Shown: positions 1 to 4,523 of the stretch, one piece after another
How positions within the stretch are numbered: position 1 is the stretch's first letter
How the letters are laid out: the number at the start of each line of letters is the position of its first letter
Assembly: GCA_025966335.1 (NCBI GenBank)
Contig: JAICRS010000219.1
Location: 1 to 5,205, forward strand
DNA length: 5,205 nt
From: Nocardioidaceae bacterium
GTDB taxonomy: Bacteria > Actinomycetota > Actinomycetes > Propionibacteriales > Nocardioidaceae
Direction of reading: 5' to 3'
Notes under the pieces: model-generated
What the model was told of the DNA's origin: nothing
Databases searched by the model: none
Seen by the model: only the letters and a program-made list of their open reading frames with translations
Made by a program: the position numbers and the translations under genes

Positions 1-724
1 CGGCCTCGGCCTCGATGCCACCGACGCCCCAGCCGACGACGCCGAGGCCGTTGACCATGGTCGTGTGCGAGTCGGTGCCGACGCAGGTATCCGGGTAGGC
101 GATTGTGTTCCCGTCGCTGTCGCGGGTGAAGACCACGCGGGCGAGGTGCTCGATGTTGACCTGGTGCACGATGCCGGTGCCCGGGGGGACCACCTTGAAG
201 TCGTCGAAGGCTCCCTGGCCCCAGCGGAGGAACTGGTAGCGCTCACGGTTGCGCTGGTACTCGATCTCGACGTTGCGCTCGAAGGCCTCCGGCGTGCCGA
301 AGACGTCGGCGATCACCGAGTGGTCGATGACCATCTCGGCCGGGGCGAGCGGGTTGATCTTCGACGGGTCGCCGCCGAGGTCGGCCATCGCCTCACGCAT
401 CGTGGCCAGGTCGACCACGCAGGGCACGCCGGTGAAGTCCTGCATGATCACGCGGGCCGGGGTGAACTGGATCTCCTTGCTGGGGTGGGCATCGGCGTCC
501 CAGCCGGCCAGCGCCCGGATGTCGTCGGCGGTGATGTTCGCGCCGTCCTCGGTGCGCAGCAGGTTCTCCAGGAGGATCTTCAGGGAGTACGGCAGGCCGC
601 TGATCACGTCCTCGGAGATGCCGTCGCCGGCCAGCGAGCTCAACCGGTAGATCTCGTAGGACTTTCCGTCCACGTCCAGGGTGCCCTTGGCACCGAAGCT
701 GTCCATGCTGTTGGGGCTCGACAT
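1..724 (-). CDS. acnA: Aconitate hydratase, AcnA/IRP1-type, N-terminal part (truncated by window edge)
   Basis: Aconitase interconverts citrate and isocitrate through cis-aconitate in the cytosolic TCA cycle, using a [4Fe-4S] cluster. The 241 visible residues carry family landmarks in order: SFGAKGTL near the N-terminus, QDFTGVP with Q95-D96, the DHS motif at 134-136, a RWGQGAF block near 167-173, PPGTGIVHQVN near 180-190, and GTDSHTTM with D218-S219-H220. These match substrate- and cluster-environment residues of the AcnA/IRP1 branch. The cluster cysteines lie beyond the edge; the family is usually about 900 residues, so roughly a quarter is present. The chosen ATG at 724 has AAGGAG at 735-730, five bases upstream. 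An in-frame ATG at 772 would add 16 residues and has GAGGAG only three bases away; the extension resembles nothing I know from the family, so I prefer 724. No frameshift is visible. Confidence 0.96.
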   Translation of the reverse strand, partial: MSSPNSMDSFGAKGTLDVDGKSYEIYRLSSLAGDGISEDVISGLPYSLKILLENLLRTEDGANITADDIRALAGWDADAHPSKEIQFTPARVIMQDFTGVPCVVDLATMREAMADLGGDPSKINPLAPAEMVIDHSVIADVFGTPEAFERNVEIEYQRNRERYQFLRWGQGAFDDFKVVPPGTGIVHQVNIEHLARVVFTRDSDGNTIAYPDTCVGTDSHTTMVNGLGVVGWGVGGIEAEA

Positions 725-728
725 GCCG

Positions 729-735
729 TCTCCTT
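729..735 (-). promoter_or_regulatory. Ribosome binding site deciding the acnA start
   Basis: On the minus strand the bases AAGGAGA lie five bases (from the final G of AAGGAG) before the ATG at 724. This is better placed than the GAGGAG at 781-776, which sits only three bases before the in-frame alternative ATG at 772. The site therefore favours the shorter protein, although both starts could be used. Confidence 0.65.
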
Positions 736-805
736 GCGCTGTCTGCGTTCTCGTCAGGTCCATCTTGCCCATGCGCTCCTCGAACGGAACAGGGCGGGCA
801 ATTTC

Positions 806-819
806 TCTTGACATCAAGA
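806..819. promoter_or_regulatory. Perfect inverted repeat, candidate operator of acnA
   Basis: TCTTGACATCAAGA is a 6-2-6 perfect inverted repeat in a short AT-rich island about 82 bases upstream of the aconitase start. A further half-site on the minus strand, CTTGATC (833-827), lies 15 bases from CTTGATG (818-812), so half-sites are repeated on one helix face or nearly so. The palindrome overlaps the only good -10-like hexamer here (TATCTT, 821-816 minus). That geometry suits a repressor that blocks RNA polymerase. Aconitase genes in actinobacteria are known to be controlled by dedicated regulators (AcnR in Corynebacterium, for example), but I cannot name the protein that would bind this sequence. 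It is unlikely to be a terminator: the loop is two bases and no U-tract follows. Confidence 0.55.
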
Positions 820-821
820 TA
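816..821 (-). promoter_or_regulatory. Possible -10 element of the acnA promoter
   Basis: TATCTT on the minus strand fits the loose actinobacterial TAnnnT -10 pattern and lies in the only AT-rich patch between the HNH gene and aconitase. No convincing -35 hexamer is found 16-18 bases upstream; TTGATC (832-827) is too close to serve this -10. A start of transcription near 808-810 would give an untranslated leader of about 85 bases. Offered as a prediction only. Confidence 0.35.
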
Positions 822-901
822 CACGAGATCAAGCGTTTTTTCGACCATCGTCCTGTGCTGCCTGTCGGCTCGTGCGCGCTGCTCGTCGGCCGCTCGACGG
901 C

Positions 902-2185
902 TTATCTTCGGCGGACGCGTCGGCGTCGGAAGCGGACCTCACCGTTGGCCAGATAGGTCACGGTGTAGCGGTTGTCGTGAGCTCGGTGGTGATGGTGCCC
1001 GCACAACGGCCGGCCGTTGTCGACACTGGTCACGCCGCCGTCCGCCCAGGCGTCGGGGTGGTGGATCTCGCACCAGGCGAACGGCCGGTCGCAGCCCTCG
1101 GCGGCGCACGCGTCGTACCGCACCGACAGCGCCCGGCGTTGCGCCGGGGTGTGCAGCCGCTTGAGCCGGCCCAGGTCGAGCACCTCAGAACCCCCGCCGA
1201 GCACGACCGGCACGATCCCCGCGCCACAGGCCAGCCGCCGGGCCTGGCCGGGCGAGATGTGGATCCCGGTGTCCAGCCGGGCCGACCCGACCCGGTCGAG
1301 CAGATGCCGGTACCCGATGTGGACCAGCAGGGTCGCGTTCACCGCGCCGTGCCCGTCGCTGGGCAGGTGCTCGAGCAGCTCGGTGAACGCCGCACCGAGC
1401 CGCTCGGACCAGTTCAGGCTCATCCCGTCCCCGGGCAGCGTCTCGTCCTCGACCGGCTGCCCGTCCTTGTTCACCGAGTGCCGCCGCGGTGCGCTCAACC
1501 GCTCCAGCGCCGTGCGCAGCATCTGCGCCTGCAGCTCGGGGATCACGAACCGGCCCGCCACTGTGCCGTCCCCGTTGTCGTGCATCGTCAACCAGGTCTC
1601 GATCTGCGCCCGCTGCTCGTCCTCGTCGAGCTGGTCGGCTTCGTGCTGGTCGGCCAGCTCCTTGTTGACCTTGTCCAGCATCCGCCGCGCGGCCTGACGG
1701 AGCCGGCGGGCGTTCATCCCCTCCACCGCCTTGGCCACGAGCACGGCCTCGGCCTCGACCCGCTGCTGCTCGGTAACCACCGCCGGCAACCGCTCGGCGG
1801 CCTTGACGATCACCTTGACCTGGTCCACCCCGATCCCCCCGGCCGCGAACGCCTCCCGCGTCGCGCCATACCGCTCCTGCAGCAACCGGACCAGCCACAA
1901 CCCGCCCGACATCACCCCGCGCGTGCTCCCGGTCAGCTTCGCCGCCCACGCCGCCGTGTCCGCCGCCCCCGTCTCCTCGCCGGCATCGCGCCGGTCCGCC
2001 TCGGCCAGCACCGCTAGCTTCAGCGACGTCACCTGCGACTCCAACATCGCCAGCTCGGCCAGCGCATGCTTGACCTCACACGAGTCCAACGAACCCATCG
2101 GCACCTCGGCGGCCGCCTCCACCGCCGCCCGCGCCCGCGCCACCTCCTCCGTCACCACCGAAGGCCGAAGCTGTGTCACCGTCAT
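902..2185 (-). CDS. DUF222 / 13E12-type HNH endonuclease-like protein
   Basis: This 427-residue protein has the standard architecture of the actinobacterial 13E12-repeat (DUF222) family: a long, mostly helical, charged DUF222 region (about residues 20-320) followed by a C-terminal HNH domain (about 355-405). Visible HNH features are the probable zinc ligands C360 and C365, the CEIHH motif at 372-376, W380, GG at 383-384, N390, and LCGHHHHRAH ending at H403. The length is usual, and the tail is a run of arginines that could contact DNA. Family members are predicted metal-dependent nucleases, often present in many copies per genome and linked in mycobacteria to the REP13E12 repeats; the biological role is unsettled. 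The ATG at 2185 is preceded nine bases upstream by CGGGAG (2200-2195). A GTG at 2245 would add 20 residues but has no good ribosome site. The gene reads towards acnA on the same strand, 177 bases before it, and looks intact. Confidence 0.9.
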   Translation of the reverse strand: MTVTQLRPSVVTEEVARARAAVEAAAEVPMGSLDSCEVKHALAELAMLESQVTSLKLAVLAEADRRDAGEETGAADTAAWAAKLTGSTRGVMSGGLWLVRLLQERYGATREAFAAGGIGVDQVKVIVKAAERLPAVVTEQQRVEAEAVLVAKAVEGMNARRLRQAARRMLDKVNKELADQHEADQLDEDEQRAQIETWLTMHDNGDGTVAGRFVIPELQAQMLRTALERLSAPRRHSVNKDGQPVEDETLPGDGMSLNWSERLGAAFTELLEHLPSDGHGAVNATLLVHIGYRHLLDRVGSARLDTGIHISPGQARRLACGAGIVPVVLGGGSEVLDLGRLKRLHTPAQRRALSVRYDACAAEGCDRPFAWCEIHHPDAWADGGVTSVDNGRPLCGHHHHRAHDNRYTVTYLANGEVRFRRRRVRRR

Positions 2186-2287
2186 GAATCCAGGCTCCCG
2201 GCGACCACCGACCAAACCACCGGCGCATCCCGAATGCTGAGACACTTTCCGAAAAGCGTTCGAGAACTCTCCTGCAGCACCTCATCC

Positions 2288-2380
2288 GCGAAAGGAACAC
2301 ATCTCGAGGCGACGAGGGCACGTCTCAACGGCGAAAGGAGCCCGTCTCGACGGCGACGGGGAAAAGGGCGCGTCTGGACC
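2288..2380. repeat. Degenerate direct-repeat array, core CGTCTCRACG
   Basis: Four related decamers lie in one orientation: CATCTCGAGG (2300), CGTCTCAACG (2321), CGTCTCGACG (2343) and CGTCTGGACC (2371). Spacings are 21, 22 and 28 bases. A higher-order repeat is layered over this: GCGAAAGGA at 2288-2296 recurs at 2331-2339, 43 bases on, and the following twenty or so bases align with few mismatches. The array sits in the non-coding interval between the oppositely oriented HNH and DsrE-like genes. The same core occurs twice more at 3254-3290, beyond the DsrE-like/DUF1905 pair. The copies are too degenerate, and the intervals too short, for CRISPR. Possible roles are a protein-binding array or remains of a dispersed intergenic repeat. 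Confidence 0.6.
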
Positions 2381-2409
2381 GGCTCTGGCGTGTCCGCGGC
2401 GGCGCTCAA

Positions 2410-2419
2410 TAGATTGACA
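2410..2419 (+). promoter_or_regulatory. Possible promoter elements for the DsrE-like gene (two alternative readings)
   Basis: Two overlapping signals occur. TTGACA at 2414-2419 is a perfect -35 hexamer, but no acceptable -10 follows at 16-18 bases (CCTGTC at 17). Alternatively TAGATT at 2410-2415 fits the loose actinobacterial TAnnnT -10 and would start transcription near 2422, at the edge of the palindrome at 2425-2443. I favour the second reading slightly. Neither is proven, and the upstream -35 for the second is poor. Confidence 0.3.
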
Positions 2420-2424
2420 CCCGC

Positions 2425-2443
2425 TGACAGGGTTGGCCTGTCA
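2425..2443. promoter_or_regulatory. 19-bp palindrome before the DsrE-like gene, candidate operator or leader hairpin
   Basis: TGACAGG and CCTGTCA form a perfect 7-bp inverted repeat around the five bases GTTGG. Related half-sites flank it: TTGACA at 2414-2419 and GGACAGG at 2449-2455, the last running into the ribosome site. Repeated half-sites with a dyad between a possible promoter and the start codon suggest a regulator-binding site; as RNA the stem could alternatively fold just upstream of the ribosome site. No T-run follows, so it is not a standard terminator. I do not recognise the motif as belonging to a named regulator. Confidence 0.5.
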
Positions 2444-2452
2444 CACACGGAC

Positions 2453-2457
2453 AGGGG
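2453..2457 (+). promoter_or_regulatory. Ribosome binding site selecting the GTG start of the DsrE-like gene
   Basis: AGGGG lies seven bases before the GTG at 2465. The reading frame is open well upstream of this point, into sequence antisense to the HNH gene, so this site together with the conserved N-terminal protein pattern decides the start. It overlaps the downstream GGACAGG half-site, so anything bound there would also mask translation initiation. Confidence 0.6.
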
Positions 2458-2464
2458 TGCACCA

Positions 2465-2830
2465 GTGAGCAACAAAGCCGTTGTCAGCCTGGCCACAGGG
2501 CTCGAGGACTCCGAGAAGGTCACGGTGGCGTTCCTCGTCGCGGTCGGCGCCGCCGAGAAAGGTCGCCCGACGCTGATGTTCCTTACCAAGGAGGCCGTCC
2601 GGCTGGCCATCCCGGAGTTCGCCCAGGCGGTCGCCTGCGACGGGTGCCCGCCGTTGTCCGAGCTCATGGACCGGTACGAGAGGGCGGGCGGGCGGTTCCT
2701 GGTCTGCCCGATCTGCTTCGATGCGCGCAAGCTCGACAAGGGCAACCTGCTCGGCAACGCGGAGATGGGCGGCACCGTCCCGATGTGGGACTGGATCGGG
2801 GACGAAGCGGCGACGACGTTCAGCTACTGA
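2465..2830 (+). CDS. DsrE/DsrF-like family small protein with two CxxC motifs
   Basis: The 121-residue product resembles the DsrE-like fold used in sulfur-relay proteins (DsrE, TusD, YchN types): a first strand and nucleotide-like loop (KAVVSLATG, residues 4-12), an amphipathic helix (about 15-31), the PTLMFLTKEAV strand-helix (35-45), then a cysteine-rich region and a C-terminal MWDWIGDEAATTFSY segment. Cysteines are C58-D-G-C61 and C81-P-I-C84; the second lies where sulfur-carrying cysteines occur in several DsrE-type proteins. No signal peptide or membrane segment is seen, so it should be cytosolic. The length is normal for the family. Translation begins at GTG 2465 with AGGGG seven bases upstream. 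A palindrome (2425-2443) precedes the gene and a DUF1905 gene follows after 97 bases on the same strand. Persulfide transfer or a redox role is inference; no partner Dsr or Tus genes are nearby, and many stand-alone DsrE-like proteins have unknown function. Confidence 0.85.
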   Translation: MSNKAVVSLATGLEDSEKVTVAFLVAVGAAEKGRPTLMFLTKEAVRLAIPEFAQAVACDGCPPLSELMDRYERAGGRFLVCPICFDARKLDKGNLLGNAEMGGTVPMWDWIGDEAATTFSY

Positions 2831-2915
2831 TCCGGTCGGGCACGACCATCGTCTCGGGTGCCACCGCGATGAGTTCGGCAGCCGAGGAAGGTCAGACCTG
2901 ACAGAGCCGGAGGTA

Positions 2916-2922
2916 GAGGAGG
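2916..2922 (+). promoter_or_regulatory. Strong ribosome binding site of the DUF1905 gene
   Basis: GAGGAGG ends five bases before the ATG at 2928. This near-consensus site fixes the start against an upstream open frame that continues back into the DsrE-like gene in another register. Confidence 0.75.
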
Positions 2923-2927
2923 CTGAG

Positions 2928-3197
2928 ATGGACAAAGAGTTCACAGCCCAGCTGCAGAAGAGCCCAGCGAAGGGCGGTTGGACGTACGTCGTCTGGCCCG
3001 AGTCGGTGAGCTTCTTCGGGACGAGGGGGCTGGTCAAGGTCAGCGGCACGATCGACGGTCAGCCGTTCCGGAGCTCGTTCATGGCGATCGGCGACGGCAC
3101 CCACAAGTTGCCGGTGAAGGCCGACGTACGCCGCGTCATCGGCAAGGAAGCCGGAGACACCGTGACGGTGCATCTGGAGGAACGCATCGACGGGTGA
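2928..3197 (+). CDS. DUF1905 domain protein
   Basis: An 89-residue protein consisting of a single DUF1905 domain, a small predicted beta-barrel. Visible family landmarks are the F-x-A-x-L opening (residues 5-9), GWTYVVWP (17-24), the GLVKVSGTIDGQPFRSS block (34-50), GDGTHKLPVKADVRR (55-69) and the closing GDTVTVHLEE (76-85). In other bacteria this domain is found alone or fused to a C-terminal YdeI/OmpD-associated-type region (often called DUF1905 plus YdeI-like proteins); no such extension exists here, the stop following at residue 90. There is no cysteine, signal peptide or membrane segment. The ATG has a strong GAGGAGG site. It follows the DsrE-like gene by 97 bases and may share its transcript, though that gap could hold a promoter of its own. 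It converges with the methyltransferase gene. The biochemical role is unknown. Confidence 0.85.
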   Translation: MDKEFTAQLQKSPAKGGWTYVVWPESVSFFGTRGLVKVSGTIDGQPFRSSFMAIGDGTHKLPVKADVRRVIGKEAGDTVTVHLEERIDG

Positions 3198-3253
3198 TCG
3201 AAGCGCGGCCTCGAACCGGGTTCCTGCCAGCCAACCCGATCGCGCGAAGATTC

Positions 3254-3290
3254 CGCGTCTCAACGTGAATTTTGGCGCGTCTCAACGTGA
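3254..3290. repeat. Tandem pair of a 15-bp repeat, period 22, overlapping the methyltransferase stop codon
   Basis: CGCGTCTCAACGTGA occurs exactly at 3254-3268 and 3276-3290, separated by seven bases. The core CGTCTCAACG is identical to a copy at 2321-2330 and keeps the same orientation and 22-base period as the array there. Read on the minus strand, the second copy supplies the last codons and TGA stop of the RNA methyltransferase gene. The rest of the 84-base convergent interval (3198-3281) shows no hairpin followed by a T-run, so no terminator is called for either gene. Confidence 0.75.
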
Positions 3291-4523
3291 CGCCCGCGAC
3301 AGGATGGCGACGCACTCGACGTGGTGCGTCATCGGGAACAGGTCGAAGGCCTGCACGCTGGTGAGCCGGTAACCATGCTCGCCGAAGATCGCCACGTCGC
3401 GCGCCAGGGCGGCCGGCTCGCAGGCGACGTAGGCCACCACCCGCGGCGCCAACCGGACGATGCCCTCGACGACGTCGCGCCTGGCACCGGTCCGGGGTGG
3501 GTCGAGCACCACCACGTCGGCGCGTTCGCCGACCGACCCGTTCCGCAGGGCCCGGTCCACGCGGTCGACCACCGGCGCCACCTGGGGCAGGTCGCCCAGG
3601 TTGCGGGCCGCGTCACCGACCGCGACCTCGTCGAACTCGACCGCCACCACCGACCCGGTCCGACCGACGGCCTCGGCGAGGGCAGCGGAGAACAGCCCCA
3701 CGCCGGAGTAGAGGTCCAGCGCGTGCTCGCCGGGCCGCGGCGCGGCGCCGTCCATCACCGCGGCGACCAGGGTCTCGGCGGCGCCGGGATGCACCTGCCA
3801 GAATCCGGAGCCGGTCACCCGCCAGTCGCGTCCGAGCGCCCGCTCGTGCAGCACCTTCGGCCCGTCCAGGAACAGCTCGTCGTCGGCGGTCACCAGCCGG
3901 AGCTGCTCCCCCGTGTTCGACACGATCGCCTCGACGGAGTCCGCGCCGTACCAGTCCTCCGACGTCACCACGGGGAGACCCGGGTGCGCGATCGGGCAGA
4001 CGTCGATCCGGACCACCTCGTGCGAGCGGTGCTTGCGGAGCCCGGCGTGGCCGTCGGCGTCGACGGCGTACTGCACGCGGGTGCGCCAGCCGAGCCCCTC
4101 GTCGTCGCCGGGCACCGGCTGCACGGTCACGTCCACCTCGAGCTTGGCGAGCCGCTGCAGCTGTTCCCGGACCACGAACGCCTTCAGGTCACGTTGCGCG
4201 GGCACGGCGACGTGCTGGAAGTCGCAGCCGCCGCACATGCCCGGGCCGGAGAACGGGCAGGGCGGCGCCACCCGGTCGGGAGACGCGGTCAGCACCTCGA
4301 CCGCGTCGCCGCGCACGAACTTCGACCGGTCGTCGCCCTCGGTGATCTCCACGACCACCCGCTCCCCCGGCAGGGTGTGCCGCACGAACACGACGAGACC
4401 CTGGTGGCGCGCGACGCAGTGCCCGCCGTGGGCGACCGGCCCGACGTCGACGGTCCAGCGCTCGCCGACCAGGGACCGGCCCCGGTTCGCCCGGCTCCGG
4501 GCACCGGTGTGCCGGCCGCTCAT
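3282..4523 (-). CDS. TRAM-domain class I SAM-dependent RNA (uracil-C5)-methyltransferase, RlmD/TrmA-like
   Basis: A cytosolic 413-residue enzyme predicted to methylate C5 of a uridine in 23S rRNA or tRNA. Order of domains: TRAM RNA-binding domain (about 18-78); iron-sulfur cysteines C89, C97 and C100, with C176 in the CPIAHP segment as the likely fourth ligand; then the Rossmann methyltransferase. Motifs seen are FWQVHP (241-246), SAM-binding DLYSGVG (270-276), acidic V-E-F-D after the second strand (295-298), DPPRTG (341-346), the nucleophile C368 in YVACEP, and the catalytic-base glutamate E403 in HHVEC. Length is usual. The first cysteine spacing is C-x7-C, longer than the C-x5-C of E. coli RlmD. 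The ATG at 4523 overlaps the permease stop codon by ATGA, with GAGGAA (4535-4530) upstream, indicating translational coupling. The frame stays open further upstream, but that part lies inside the permease gene. Which uridine is modified cannot be told from sequence, so no symbol is given. Confidence 0.93.
   Translation of the reverse strand: MSGRHTGARSRANRGRSLVGERWTVDVGPVAHGGHCVARHQGLVVFVRHTLPGERVVVEITEGDDRSKFVRGDAVEVLTASPDRVAPPCPFSGPGMCGGCDFQHVAVPAQRDLKAFVVREQLQRLAKLEVDVTVQPVPGDDEGLGWRTRVQYAVDADGHAGLRKHRSHEVVRIDVCPIAHPGLPVVTSEDWYGADSVEAIVSNTGEQLRLVTADDELFLDGPKVLHERALGRDWRVTGSGFWQVHPGAAETLVAAVMDGAAPRPGEHALDLYSGVGLFSAALAEAVGRTGSVVAVEFDEVAVGDAARNLGDLPQVAPVVDRVDRALRNGSVGERADVVVLDPPRTGARRDVVEGIVRLAPRVVAYVACEPAALARDVAIFGEHGYRLTSVQAFDLFPMTHHVECVAILSRASR

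Noticed and set aside
65..811. Long plus-strand open frame of 248 codons
   Set aside because: It is antisense to the aconitase gene; its translation is repetitive V/D/H/G-rich sequence typical of the shadow of a high-GC gene, while the minus strand encodes clear aconitase motifs.
393..848. Minus-strand open frame starting upstream of acnA
   Set aside because: It overlaps the aconitase coding sequence in a different register and has no recognisable protein features.
884..899. Hairpin CGTCG-N6-CGACG just after the HNH gene
   Set aside because: A 5-bp stem without a following U-tract on the minus strand; chance stems of this kind are common here.
872..2017. Plus-strand open frame of 381 codons
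   Set aside because: It is antisense to the DUF222/HNH gene, with proline/arginine/histidine-rich shadow composition.
2183..2245. Alternative GTG start at 2245 for the HNH gene
   Set aside because: No ribosome site precedes it, and the added 20 residues do not look like the family; ATG 2185 is better.
2288..2380. CRISPR array
   Set aside because: Units are about 22 bases with heavy degeneracy and no distinct spacers; no cas gene is present.
2834..2847. Small hairpin GGTCG-GGCA-CGACC after the DsrE-like stop codon
   Set aside because: The stem is only 5 bp and no T-run follows, so it is too weak to call a terminator in DNA this rich in G and C.
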